The position numbers and the translations under genes are program-made. A stretch of DNA of 64,000 bases, from positions 992,001 through 1,056,000 of the forward strand of contig NZ_JAKZEU010000002.1 of NCBI RefSeq assembly GCF_024359525.1. Direction: 5' to 3'. The notes beneath the pieces were generated by a model, which saw only the letters and a list, made by a program, of their open reading frames with translations, did not search any database and was not told where the DNA came from. Source of the DNA: Paracoccus albicereus (lineage in GTDB: Bacteria; Pseudomonadota; Alphaproteobacteria; Rhodobacterales; Rhodobacteraceae). Shown here piece after piece: positions 18,451 through 27,729 of the stretch. Each line of letters begins with the position of its first letter. The first letter of the stretch is position 1.

Positions 18451-19989
18451 TCATTTCGACAGCATCGCGTCGAAATCGCTGTCGAGCTGCGTCAGCGCGC
18501 TGTCGATGCGACCGCGCCGTTCGGCGATCCAGTCGCTCTGCGCGGCCAGCCGATCCCTGGCTTCGGTCAGCATGCGCTCGACCTCGGCCGGCTGCGGGCC
18601 ACCGGACGTGGCGCGGTTGGCGACGATCGCTGCCGGGTCCAGCGCCGCGCGGAACTCGGCCTCACTCATCGGCAATTCCTGCGCAAACTCCGTCCCCGCA
18701 ACGGTTTCAGCGTAGATCTGCTGGGCTTCGGCATAGGGGAAATCCAGCGGACCGATCCCTTGCGCACGCGCATGGCTGACGATCTCGGACGCGACGTGAT
18801 GCCCTTCGCGGAAGGGAAGCCCGTGATCGCGCATCAGGATGTCGGCGACCTCCTGCGACGCGGTCCAGTCGCTGTTCAGTTCTTCCAGCGCACGATCGGG
18901 ATTGATCTGCAGCGCCTTTAGAACCCGATCAAGACGTTCGAGCGTGCTGACACCGGCATCCAGCATGGCCGCGTTTTCGTCGGTTCCCTTCGGATCGCTC
19001 ATTCCCGGCGTGATGTTGTGGGTCTGCCAGACAGGTCCCATCGCCAGCGCGATGGCTTGCGAGGCATCGCTGCGGGTCGAATTCAGAATGCCCGGATTGC
19101 GCTTCTGCGGCATCGCAGACGAAACGTAGGTGTTGTCACCACCCTCTTCCAGCAGGATCCACGGACGGCTCTGGGCATATTGCGTAATCACGTCTTCGAC
19201 GAAATTGCCGGTATGCAGCGCGATCGACGTGATGATCTGGCCGACCTCGACCGGTTCATCCATCGAAGAGATCTGCGAGGCGTCATAGGCGTTGTCCACG
19301 ACCGATGCAAAGCCAAGGTAGTCCGCCATCCGCTGCCGGTTCAGCGGCCAGCTGGTCCCGTTCAGGACCGTCGTGCCCATCGCCGAGCGATCGATGCGGC
19401 CATAAGCCTCGCGGATGCGCTGCGCATCGCGGTCCAGCCCGGCAGCGTGACCCAACAGATAATGCGCGTAGCTGTTGGGCTGGGCAGCAACGCCGTTGGT
19501 GTAGTTCGGAACGATCGTGTCCACGTGACGACCGGCCAGATCGACCAGCGTTTGGGTCGTCGCGTTCAATTGGTCGGCCAGGTCCAGCATCCCGTCGCGC
19601 AGCATCGCCGCGCGATAGGTCGCATGCATGTCCTGACTGGAACGGCCAGCGTGGATCAGGGTAACTTCGACACCCCCTTCTTCGATCAGGAGTGGCTCGA
19701 AGGTGATGACGGTACCGGGGCGATCCGCATCGGGTGCCTCGCCGTTTTCCAGAACCGTGACAAGCGCGTTGCCGATCGACGGCGCCAGTTCCGGATCAAG
19801 CAGCCCCTCTTCGCTGTTGATCAGGATGCTGGCCTTGTTGATCTGGCCCAGCCAGAAGAATTCGTCACGCTCTGATGCTTCTTCGGATTGGGCGACGGCC
19901 ATTCCCGCTTGGCAGAACAGCGCGCCTGCCATGACTAGGCCTGTCGCGCCGCTGCGGAACGCGCGTGAACTCGGGATGTGGTGTGTCAT
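18451..19989 (-). CDS. Exported argininosuccinate-lyase-like enzyme (fumarase/aspartase superfamily)
   Basis: The 512-residue protein starts with an export signal of about 34 residues ending at MAVAQ, unusual because superfamily members are normally cytosolic. The three signature regions are present: HAGRSSQD at 113-120, YTNGVAAQP at 163-171, and the catalytic loop SSAMPQKRNPG at 290-300 with its Ser pair. In argininosuccinate lyase the second region reads YTHLQ; here the His is Asn. Superfamily chemistry releases fumarate from a succinyl-amine, so a periplasmic C-N lyase producing fumarate plus an amine or amino acid is my inference. It follows the TRAP permease by 75 bp, with a GAGGAGGAG ribosome site. 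Confidence 0.82.
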   Translation of the reverse strand: MTHHIPSSRAFRSGATGLVMAGALFCQAGMAVAQSEEASERDEFFWLGQINKASILINSEEGLLDPELAPSIGNALVTVLENGEAPDADRPGTVITFEPLLIEEGGVEVTLIHAGRSSQDMHATYRAAMLRDGMLDLADQLNATTQTLVDLAGRHVDTIVPNYTNGVAAQPNSYAHYLLGHAAGLDRDAQRIREAYGRIDRSAMGTTVLNGTSWPLNRQRMADYLGFASVVDNAYDASQISSMDEPVEVGQIITSIALHTGNFVEDVITQYAQSRPWILLEEGGDNTYVSSAMPQKRNPGILNSTRSDASQAIALAMGPVWQTHNITPGMSDPKGTDENAAMLDAGVSTLERLDRVLKALQINPDRALEELNSDWTASQEVADILMRDHGLPFREGHHVASEIVSHARAQGIGPLDFPYAEAQQIYAETVAGTEFAQELPMSEAEFRAALDPAAIVANRATSGGPQPAEVERMLTEARDRLAAQSDWIAERRGRIDSALTQLDSDFDAMLSK

Positions 19990-20064
19990 GAACTCTCCTC
20001 CTCAAGAGTGGGCGATGGGCTTCGGGCCAACGCCAGTCGCGGCCCGAAGCGTTGCCGCATGGCG

Positions 20065-22254
20065 TCATGCGACGGTGGTGCGTGGGTTTCGCCGGCCGCG
20101 CTGCAAGGCGTAGAGCGCCGCCGCGACGCCCAGACCGATCGCGTCGGTCATCCAGCCGCCGTCCACCATCGCAAGCGCGGCGGCCAGCAGGATCGCCCTC
20201 AGCACGATATTGAGCGGTCCGAAGTAATAGCCGATGACCGACGCCGAAAGCAGGAACATGCCCAGCATTGCCGAGATGAACACGTGCACGATGTCCAGCC
20301 ATTCCCCCTGCATCAACAATTCGTGGGACGAGAAGAACATGAACGGCACGATGAACGCCGCCAGCCCCAGCCGGAAGGCCTCGAACGAGGTCTTCATCGG
20401 ATCTGACCCGGCCAGACCCGCCCCGGCATAGGCGGCCAGCGCCACGGGCGGCGTGATGGCCGACATGACGGCGTAATAGAAAACAAAGAAATGCGCGACC
20501 AACACCGGGATCCCCAGCGAAACCAGTCCCGGTGCGACCACCGCCGCCGCAACCGCGTAAGCAGCCGTGGTCGGCATACCCATGCCAAGCAGGATCGAGA
20601 TGCACATGGCGAAGAACAGCGCCAGAAGCTGGCTCTGGTCGGCGATGCTGAGCAGTAGCGTCGAGAAGCGCGCGCCGACGCCGGTCAGGGCGATGACGCC
20701 AACGATGATGCCGGCCGCAGCGCAGACGGCGACCATCTGGATCGACATCCGTGCGCCCATGTCCATCGCGTGCAGAACCTGCCGAACACCCATCCGGTGC
20801 GGCGTCAGCCAACTTACGACCGCCGCCGAGATCATCGCCAGCGTGCCGGCGCGGATGACCGAATATCCCGCGAACAGCGTGTAGATCAGGATGATGATCG
20901 GCAGGAACAGATAGACCTGCCGGATCAGCACCGCGAATTTCGGCAGCTCTGCGCGGGGCAGCCCCTTCATGTTCAGCTTCAGCGCCTGAAGATCGACCAT
21001 GAAATAGACCGAGATGAAGTAGAGCACCGCCGGAATGATCGCGGCGACGACAATCTCGGTGTAGGGGATGCCCGTCACCTCGGCCATGATGAACGCCCCC
21101 GCCCCCATGATCGGCGGCAGGATCTGCCCGCCGGACGAGGCGGTGGCCTCGATTGCGGCGGCAGAGCGTGCGGGATAGCCCACGCGCTTCATCAGCGGTA
21201 TGGTCAGTGAGCCGGTCGAGACGACGTTGCCGGCCGACGTGCCGTTGATCATGCCCATCAGGCCCGATGCGAAAACGGCGACCTTCGCCGGCCCGCCGCG
21301 CGCCTGTCCGGCAGCGGCGAAGGCGAAATTCACGAAGTAGTCGCCGACCTTCGACGTTTGCAGAAACGCCGCGAAGACGATGAACAGGATGATGTAGGTC
21401 GAGGATACGGCGATCGGCGCGCCGAGGATGCCCTGATCGGTGAAGATATAGGTGAAGAACCGCGCGGGATCGTAGCCGCGATGGTTCAGGAACCCGGGCA
21501 GCCAGGGCCCGACGAAGGAATACAGGATGAAGATGCTGACGATGACGACCAGGACAAGGCCGGTCAGTCGGCGCGTCAGTTCCAGGATCAGGATGACGCC
21601 CGCCATCGCCGCGTACATGTCGCCCGGCTGCGCCATTGCAGTCCCCGCACGCAGCCGCAGCGGACCCACCACGAACAGGATGTAGCCCAGAACCGCGATC
21701 GAGGCGATGGCCAGCAGCCAGTCGCCTTCGTAGACGCGGCCGCGTTCGCGTCCCGAGAAGCGCCAGCCTGCCACGGTGGCCGCGATCGTCCCGATCAGCA
21801 ACGGAATGCCGAAGCTGCCGAAGACGAAGGATGGCGGGTTCGCAGCCATCGCGGTCCACCGGCCCAGCCAGGCGATCGCGATCATCGCAAAGGCATAGCC
21901 GGTCGCGACCAGCGCAACGCCCAGCAGCGCCTTCTCTGCGGCGTTGCGTTCGGTGATGCGGGTCTGTGATGGTCCGTCGCCGTCGGCCTGGCCCAGCGCA
22001 GAGTAACCGAGGAAGCCGATGATGAGGCCGCCGGTGATGTGGATCAGGCGATAAGCCCATGTCTCCATCGGAAACAGGTTCATCACCATGATGTGGAAGA
22101 GGGTGTAGGCAATGCAGAGGCCGGCAAAGAACAGGCCGAGCCGGCCGTTCAGATCGCGCTGCGTCGGCATCAGGGGTTCATCATCGACGCCCTGCGCGAT
22201 GACCGGATTGTCGTCGTCCGGACGGACTGCCTGCGAATGCTGGGATTGCGACAT
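20065..22254 (-). CDS. TRAP transporter fused permease (TAXI-type, 4TM + 12TM)
   Basis: This is the membrane component of a tripartite ATP-independent periplasmic transporter with small (DctQ-like) and large (DctM-like) parts fused. The ATG at 22254 (MSQSQHSQAV) with a CGGAG site gives 729 residues. Many helices and DctM motifs are visible, including GLMGMINGTSAGNVVSTGSLT, SGGQILPPIMGAGAFIMAEV, and ILLGMGMPTTAAYAVAAAVV. It lies between the TAXI binding-protein gene and the exported lyase, so it likely imports a product of, or competitor for, the same substrate pool. Confidence 0.92.
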   Translation of the reverse strand: MSQSQHSQAVRPDDDNPVIAQGVDDEPLMPTQRDLNGRLGLFFAGLCIAYTLFHIMVMNLFPMETWAYRLIHITGGLIIGFLGYSALGQADGDGPSQTRITERNAAEKALLGVALVATGYAFAMIAIAWLGRWTAMAANPPSFVFGSFGIPLLIGTIAATVAGWRFSGRERGRVYEGDWLLAIASIAVLGYILFVVGPLRLRAGTAMAQPGDMYAAMAGVILILELTRRLTGLVLVVIVSIFILYSFVGPWLPGFLNHRGYDPARFFTYIFTDQGILGAPIAVSSTYIILFIVFAAFLQTSKVGDYFVNFAFAAAGQARGGPAKVAVFASGLMGMINGTSAGNVVSTGSLTIPLMKRVGYPARSAAAIEATASSGGQILPPIMGAGAFIMAEVTGIPYTEIVVAAIIPAVLYFISVYFMVDLQALKLNMKGLPRAELPKFAVLIRQVYLFLPIIILIYTLFAGYSVIRAGTLAMISAAVVSWLTPHRMGVRQVLHAMDMGARMSIQMVAVCAAAGIIVGVIALTGVGARFSTLLLSIADQSQLLALFFAMCISILLGMGMPTTAAYAVAAAVVAPGLVSLGIPVLVAHFFVFYYAVMSAITPPVALAAYAGAGLAGSDPMKTSFEAFRLGLAAFIVPFMFFSSHELLMQGEWLDIVHVFISAMLGMFLLSASVIGYYFGPLNIVLRAILLAAALAMVDGGWMTDAIGLGVAAALYALQRGRRNPRTTVA

Positions 22255-22391
22255 GGGATGCTCCGATGCGAAATGGAACGGCGCCTGCATCGATCGATGC
22301 ATCGGGCCATTGGCAGCCTCTCAGGGCTGCGAGACACGGTCGGAAAAGGGATGGCGGCGCCCGTGGCAGGGCGCACGCCTTTATCGCGTGG

Positions 22392-22453
22392 TGTTACTCG
22401 CCGCGAAGCTCGGCCGGGATCTTGTTACTCGCCGCGAAGCTCGGCCGGGATCT
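22392..22453. repeat. Perfect 31-bp tandem duplication at the 3' end of the TAXI gene
   Basis: The 31-bp unit starting TGTTACTCGCCGCG occurs at 22392-22422 and again, base for base, at 22423-22453. The second copy encodes the last residues (IPAELRGE) and stop of the binding protein. The first lies just beyond and repeats the same coding end and TAA. It is a recent duplication, probably by replication slippage, and leaves the protein unchanged. Confidence 0.95.
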
Positions 22454-23405
22454 CGATCCCCGCCTCGTCGAAGTAGCGGACGGCGCCCGGGTGATAGGGC
22501 AGGAACGTGTTCTTGTCTGCGTTCTCGGGCAGCGTCTCGGCGGCGGCTGCGTGGATCTGGACCATGGCCTCGTTGTTCTCCATGACCAGCTTGGTGATCT
22601 CGTAGGCCAGACTTTCGGACATGTCCTCGGACGCGGTCGCGAAGTTCCACATCGCCACGGTCCCGTGTCCCTCGATCCCGGGATACATGTCGGCCGGGAT
22701 ATCGTAGGCCGAGACTTCGGGCATTGCCTCAAGGATCGTGTTGCGCTGCTCATCGGTAAACCCGAAGATATTCACCGGGTTTTCAGCCGCGATCTGCGAA
22801 AAGGCCGAGATCGGAACGCCGGCCGCAAATGAGAACGCGTCGATCAGACCGTCCTTCACCTGACCCGTCGCATCGCTGGCACCCGAATAGCTGACATTGG
22901 GGCTGACACCCAGCGCCTCGAAGAAGCGCGGCCAGTAGGTGGCGGCGGTACCACCCGCCGGACCGACAGAGACCCGCATCCCGTCCATCTTGGTCACGTC
23001 ATCGATGCCGGACGACTGCAGGGCCACCGCCTCGAACGGGGTCTGGTACATCGGGAACAGCGCGCGCAGCTTCTTGTGCTCGACGCCGGGCGCCAGTTCG
23101 CTGTTGCCGGACCATGCCTCGAACGCCGGGCCCATGGTCAGCAGACCGATCTGGTGATCACCGGTCTCGACCAGGGTGGCGTTCTGGACCGGTCCCCCGG
23201 TTACCTCGGCCGAGGCGTTGACGCCCAGGTTCTGGCTGATCAGCGCGGCGAGACCGGTCCCGTAGATGAAATAGGTGCCGCCCTGGCTGGCGGTCCCGAC
23301 AGTCATGCTGCTGGGCCAGTCCGAACGGTCGGTTTCCTGAGCAGCAGCCGGTTGAATGGTCAACAGCGCGGCGGTTGCCATAAGGGCGATGCGATAGGCT
23401 TGCAT
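22425..23405 (-). CDS. TAXI-family TRAP transporter substrate-binding protein
   Basis: This is a periplasmic binding receptor of the TAXI class, which partners fused TRAP permeases. The ATG at 23405 has a GGGAGGAG site. A signal peptide ends near QPAAAQETD; the protein is 326 residues. Family features are MTVGTASQGGTYFIYGTGLAALIS near the start (split here by export and ligand sites) and VSVGPAGGTAATYWPRFFEALG. It is first in the operon with the permease and the exported lyase. Known TAXI receptors bind C4/C5 dicarboxylates and related anions; the ligand here is unknown. Confidence 0.9.
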   Translation of the reverse strand: MQAYRIALMATAALLTIQPAAAQETDRSDWPSSMTVGTASQGGTYFIYGTGLAALISQNLGVNASAEVTGGPVQNATLVETGDHQIGLLTMGPAFEAWSGNSELAPGVEHKKLRALFPMYQTPFEAVALQSSGIDDVTKMDGMRVSVGPAGGTAATYWPRFFEALGVSPNVSYSGASDATGQVKDGLIDAFSFAAGVPISAFSQIAAENPVNIFGFTDEQRNTILEAMPEVSAYDIPADMYPGIEGHGTVAMWNFATASEDMSESLAYEITKLVMENNEAMVQIHAAAAETLPENADKNTFLPYHPGAVRYFDEAGIEIPAELRGE

Positions 23406-23587
23406 GGTTCTCCTCCCAAGATTTCTCTGATCCTCGGGTCGCGCCGAGGTACAGGGGGAAGAAGCAAGTCAGCAGTGCCGGTCTCAAGTCATGCTAGCGC
23501 CATCAACCTCGATTAATCCTCGCTGCGCTGCAGTATTGGGTGGAAATGGTGACATTGCCCGTCTCGACGCGTCCCCGTCGGCACACG

Positions 23588-24940
23588 TCAGTCCTCGATG
23601 TCGTCGGCGGAAGAACCGTACTGAGTCTTGTCGATGCCGTATTTCTGCATCTTTTCGTAAAGCGACTTGCGCGACAGACCCAACGATTCGTAGACGGGTT
23701 TCAGCCTGCCGTCATGGGCCAGAAGCGCGCTTGCGATCACGTTGCGTTCAAACCCCGCGACCTGATCGGCCAGCCGCATGGGCTGATCGCCATCATCTAT
23801 GCCGGGCTGCAGCGCGACACCCAAAGCAACGCGATCGGCCGCATTCCGTAACTCGCGCACGTTGCCGGGCCATGGGCGGGCATTGATGTCGGCGATCTGG
23901 CGCTGGGACATCGCGGGGGCGGCGCAGCGGTAACGTCCGGCCGCCTCCTGCAGAAGCTTGCTGAAGAGCAGTGGGATGTCATCGCGACGCTCCGATAGCG
24001 GCGGCACGTTGAGCGTGACCACATTCAGTCGATACAGCAGATCGGCGCGAAAGCGCCCCGCGGCGACCTCGTTTTCCAGCGAATGCCGAGAGGTGGCGAT
24101 GAAGCGCACGTCCAGCGGGCGTTCCTCATGGGATCCAAGGCGGGTGATGACGCGCTGTTCAACGGCGCGGAGGAACTTGCCCTGCACCTCGATGGGCAGC
24201 GAGCCGATCTCGTCCAGGAGGATCGTGCCGCCCTGCGCATGTTCCAGTTTGCCGTAGCGTTCGCGCATCGCGCCGGCGAATGCTCCGGCGTCGTGGCCAA
24301 ACAGTTCTGACTCGATGAGCGTCGTGGGAAGCGCTGCGCAATCGATCGCGATGAACGGCCTGGTCGCGCGGGGCGACAGGTCGTGAAGCGCGCGGGCGAC
24401 GACCTCTTTTCCGACGCCGGTTTCACCGACAATCAGCACGTCCGCCTCGGTCGGACCGATGGTTCGCATCCGCCGCCGCAGGTCAATCATCCCATTGGTG
24501 CGTCCCACAAGCCGGTGCTCAAGATCATCGACCTGTCCTGCAGCAGCCCGCAGCACACGATTTTCCAGCAGGAGCCGCCGGAAATCCATCGCGCGGGATG
24601 CGATCTCGGTCAACTGACCCGTTCGAAACGGCTTTTCCAGAAAATCGTGCGCCCCTTGGCGCATCGCTCGAACGGCAAGCTGCACATCGCCATGGCCGGT
24701 GACAAGGATCACCGGAATTTCGGGATCGATCTCTGCAACGCGGTCCATCAGCGTCAACCCGTCCAGGTTCGGCATGCGTATATCCGTAACGACGATGCCC
24801 TTGAAGCCGTAGTTCAGAAGGCTCAGCGCAGCCTGCGCATCGGCGTGATCCTCGACCTCGAACCCGGCTAGATCGAGTGCCTGGACCATAGACAGACGGA
24901 AATCGTCCTCGTCGTCGATGACCAGAACGCGGCCCTTCAT
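23588..24940 (-). CDS. DctD-like response regulator, NtrC family, with altered sigma54 loop
   Basis: The domains are receiver (phospho-Asp 53 in VTDIRMP), AAA+ (Walker A GETGVGKE at 172-179, Walker B ILLDE at 240-244) and a Fis-type helix-turn-helix at the end (VYESLGLSRKSLYEKMQKYG). The loop that contacts sigma54 normally reads GAFTGA; here it is GAFAGA at 219-224. It overlaps the kinase gene by the ATGA at 24937-24940 and lies 182 bp upstream of the TAXI operon, which it probably controls. Confidence 0.9.
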   Translation of the reverse strand: MKGRVLVIDDEDDFRLSMVQALDLAGFEVEDHADAQAALSLLNYGFKGIVVTDIRMPNLDGLTLMDRVAEIDPEIPVILVTGHGDVQLAVRAMRQGAHDFLEKPFRTGQLTEIASRAMDFRRLLLENRVLRAAAGQVDDLEHRLVGRTNGMIDLRRRMRTIGPTEADVLIVGETGVGKEVVARALHDLSPRATRPFIAIDCAALPTTLIESELFGHDAGAFAGAMRERYGKLEHAQGGTILLDEIGSLPIEVQGKFLRAVEQRVITRLGSHEERPLDVRFIATSRHSLENEVAAGRFRADLLYRLNVVTLNVPPLSERRDDIPLLFSKLLQEAAGRYRCAAPAMSQRQIADINARPWPGNVRELRNAADRVALGVALQPGIDDGDQPMRLADQVAGFERNVIASALLAHDGRLKPVYESLGLSRKSLYEKMQKYGIDKTQYGSSADDIED

Positions 24941-26796
24941 CGATGATCCCCTTCCCGACCCGTGGCGGCCCTCAATTCGATCTCGAACGTCGCGCCGTTG
25001 CCCGATGCGTCAAGCAAGCGCAGCTCGCCATCGAAATCGCGGATGATGTTGTAGGAGATGGACAGACCCAAGCCCAGACCATGGCCGACCCCCTTGGTCG
25101 AGAAAAACGGATCGAAGATCCGTTCGCGCAGATCGGCGGGAATGCCCGGTCCATCATCCTCAATCTTCAGCATGACCCGATCATCCGTCTTATTGCCCGT
25201 TAGGGTAATCGTCGCATCATCGGCTTCGGACAGGGCGTCCAGCGCGTTGGCCAGCAGGTTCACCAGCACCTGCTGCAGGCGCACCGGCTCGGCCACGACC
25301 TTCAGTCCTGACGGGACCGCGTCCGCGTCGATCCGCACAGCCTTGCCCTTCAGCCGCCAAGAAATGACCTCGATGCTTTCGGCGATCAACGCGGACAGAT
25401 CGACCGGACCGAGTTGCTGACGCGGCTTGCGGGCAAAGTTGCGAAGGGTGCGGCTGATCTCTGTCATCCGGTCGGTCAGGGACAGGATCCGCGTGATGTT
25501 CTGACGCGCCTCGTCCGATCTGCCGCGCTCGATATAGCTTTCCGCGTTCTCGGCGAAGTTCCGCATCGCGCCCAGTGGCTGATTGAATTCATGGCTCAGC
25601 GCCGCCGACATCTGTCCGATCGCCGCCAGTTTCGCCGATTGGACCAACCGGCGCTGCGTCCTGCGAAGCTCGGTTTCGGTTGAACGACGCTCGCTGACCT
25701 CGTCGCGCAGACGCGCGTTGACCGAGGCCAGTTCCGCCGTGCGCCGTTCGACACGCGATTTAAGCTGAGCCTGCGTTTCACGTTGATAGCGTGCCAGTTC
25801 GCGCTGACGCGATCGACGCTGCATCAGCACAGCGATACCCAGTGTCAGCAGCGCGATTGCCAGGACCGCCAGCAGGACCATGGTCCAGGCCTGCGCGCGC
25901 GCCGATGCGGTGTCCACCAAGACGCGCACCGTCCAACCGGCATCCGGCATCTCTTGCGCGATAACCAGAAACCGCCGCGCACCACCCTGCGCGTCCACGG
26001 TAACGAGGTCCGCACCGTCGTAACGCCCCGTCACGCTTAGCGGCAGCACACCGATCGGCACCTCGGCGTAGCGCCTGATCGCTTGGGATCGCTGCAGGGC
26101 CTCGGCGCTGAGCGGTGACAGCGATGCATAGGCCCAGTCGTGCCGCGCCGACAGAAAGATGATGCCTTCGGGATCGGTGACGGTGATCTCGTATTCCGCC
26201 GCACGCCAGCTTTCTTCCAGAAGATCGAGATCGATCTTCTGCGCGATCACTCCGGTAATCTCGCCGTCGTCCCGGACGGGCGCTGCGAAGTAATAGCCGC
26301 GCCGCTGAGATGTCGTGCCAAGACCGTAGAACCGCCCTTCCCCGCCTGCCAGAGCATCAGAGAAATAGGGTCGATAGGAAAAGTTCTGGCCATTGAACGG
26401 CACCGCCGAATTGTAGTTGCTTGCGGCCACGGTCAGGCCGTCACGGTTCATCACGTAAAGGTCCGAAGATCCCAGAAGCGTGTTGATCGATGCGAGATAC
26501 GCATTCGCGGCATCGACCCGCTCCGGGTCTTCATCATCTGAGACAACATCCTTCACCAACTCCTGCTGGGCCAGCAACTGCGGAAGTCGCTCATACCGCG
26601 CCAGCTCGCCCTTCAGCGTGGCGACGACCAGCCGCATCGTGTTCTCGCCGCGCGCCTTGCTGTCGGACAGGTAATAGTTCGTCAGCGGTCCGATCCCGAT
26701 CAGGCAGACGCCCAGGCAAAGTGCGACACTGCCGACGAAAAACGGCACTTTGAGGTCCGTCGCACTCGCGCCGCGGCACAGCGCCGTCATGGTCAT
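24937..26796 (-). CDS. DctB-like sensor histidine kinase
   Basis: This 619-residue membrane kinase has an N-terminal helix (VALCLGVCLIGIGPL), a periplasmic double-Cache-type sensing region (MNRDGLTVAASNY, YRPYFSDALAG), and a second helix (MVLLAVLAIALLTLGIAVL). A coiled-coil linker follows, then the catalytic core with H-box SHEFNQPLGAMRNFAENAES. The N box NLLANALDAL and the G boxes DDGPGI and STKGVGHGLGLGLS complete the core. It most resembles DctB, which senses C4-dicarboxylates. With the TRAP importer and a fumarate-type lyase next door, a dicarboxylate signal is a reasonable inference. Confidence 0.9.
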   Translation of the reverse strand: MTMTALCRGASATDLKVPFFVGSVALCLGVCLIGIGPLTNYYLSDSKARGENTMRLVVATLKGELARYERLPQLLAQQELVKDVVSDDEDPERVDAANAYLASINTLLGSSDLYVMNRDGLTVAASNYNSAVPFNGQNFSYRPYFSDALAGGEGRFYGLGTTSQRRGYYFAAPVRDDGEITGVIAQKIDLDLLEESWRAAEYEITVTDPEGIIFLSARHDWAYASLSPLSAEALQRSQAIRRYAEVPIGVLPLSVTGRYDGADLVTVDAQGGARRFLVIAQEMPDAGWTVRVLVDTASARAQAWTMVLLAVLAIALLTLGIAVLMQRRSRQRELARYQRETQAQLKSRVERRTAELASVNARLRDEVSERRSTETELRRTQRRLVQSAKLAAIGQMSAALSHEFNQPLGAMRNFAENAESYIERGRSDEARQNITRILSLTDRMTEISRTLRNFARKPRQQLGPVDLSALIAESIEVISWRLKGKAVRIDADAVPSGLKVVAEPVRLQQVLVNLLANALDALSEADDATITLTGNKTDDRVMLKIEDDGPGIPADLRERIFDPFFSTKGVGHGLGLGLSISYNIIRDFDGELRLLDASGNGATFEIELRAATGREGDHR

Positions 26797-26912
26797 GAGA
26801 TCGCAAGCCCTCGATCAGGAAGGTTTCAGCCACTTTAGTCGCTGGGGATCGGGCTCGCCAAGTCCGCCCCGCCCTCGACAGAGGGTGCGCTCACTCGGCG
26901 CGGAGCGGCCGC

Positions 26913-27587
26913 TTACGATCCGAAGATTTGGTCCTTCAGGCTGACAGTGACGGCAACAGGGCGCTCGAAATCGAGTTCGGCCTCGAGGCGGCGGAGATGT
27001 CGGTCAGTCAGATCAAGCACCAGCGCCTCATCGCGGGCGATCAGCGCATCGACGATGCCGGTGTGGTCATCGCAATGCGCGCAGGAATGCCCTTCTCGCG
27101 CATACATGCCGAGGATCAGCGTGCTGCGCATGGTCAGCTCTGCCAGAAACCGCTGCAAGACTCGGTTGCCTGCGAGTTCGGCCAGAAGCATGTGGAAATT
27201 TTGCGAACTGCGAAGCTCTGCAGGTTTGTCGCGGCGCGAACGGGCAAGGTTCTCGGCCGCGATGCTGGCCTTGAGGCGGGCGATCCCATCGGCGTCGATA
27301 CGCTTCACCGCCTGACGGGCGATCGTGCGCTCGATCGCACGTCGCGCCTGAAAGATCTCGCGCGCTTCGTCGGCGGAAGGCGCCGCCACGAAGGCCCCGC
27401 GATTGGGACGCAGTTCAACGACATGCTTGGCCTCCAAAGCGGCAAGGGCCCGCCGGACATTGGCACGATTGCAATTGAAAAGAACGCTTAACGCTTGTTC
27501 GCCAAGCTTCGCACCGGCGGGTAGCCGTTGCTCGGAGATCGCGTCGATGACGGCACCGACAATGATGGTTTCGGGCTGTGCATCCAT
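26913..27587 (-). CDS. GntR-family regulator with FCD domain
   Basis: The N-terminal winged helix (LGEQALSVLFNCNRANVRRALAALE) is followed by an all-helical FCD effector domain with metal-ligand-like residues (HMLLAELAGNRVL, HCDDHTGIVDALI). I chose the ATG at 27587 (224 residues). A TTG start at 27659 would add 24 residues, and neither has a strong ribosome site. It is divergent from the racemase-permease pair; two short palindromes lie between them. Confidence 0.82.
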   Translation of the reverse strand: MDAQPETIIVGAVIDAISEQRLPAGAKLGEQALSVLFNCNRANVRRALAALEAKHVVELRPNRGAFVAAPSADEAREIFQARRAIERTIARQAVKRIDADGIARLKASIAAENLARSRRDKPAELRSSQNFHMLLAELAGNRVLQRFLAELTMRSTLILGMYAREGHSCAHCDDHTGIVDALIARDEALVLDLTDRHLRRLEAELDFERPVAVTVSLKDQIFGS

Positions 27588-27674
27588 GGCAGCGGTCGGG
27601 ACCTTGAGATCGGGGTTCTGCAACGGGCCGAACGTAGGGTTTGGCGTGAAGTCAAACAAGCGTCACAACGGACC

Positions 27675-27704
27675 GTTGACTTGTCAACATATATTGTTAA
27701 CAAT
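27675..27704. promoter_or_regulatory. Two palindromes in the GntR/racemase divergent region
   Basis: GTTGAC-TT-GTCAAC (27675-27688) and ATTGTTAACAAT (27693-27704) lie 26-55 bp upstream of the racemase ATG. A TTGACT hexamer at 27676-27681 could serve as a -35 element, with AACAAT 17 bp further as a -10. Overlap of promoter and palindromes suggests repression by the GntR regulator; TTGT/ACAA half sites are common for that family. Confidence 0.6.
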
Positions 27705-27729
27705 CAATGTCAACGAATCGAGGGGTATC

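Noticed and set aside
17327..19989. Aminotransferase as a fourth gene of the TRAP-lyase operon
   Set aside because: A strong terminator (18417-18444) directly follows the lyase gene, so joint transcription is unlikely.
23464..23485. Sigma54-like promoter before the TAXI gene
   Set aside because: On the minus strand a GGCAC...TTGC pair is present, but 12 bp instead of 10 separate the GG and GC doublets.
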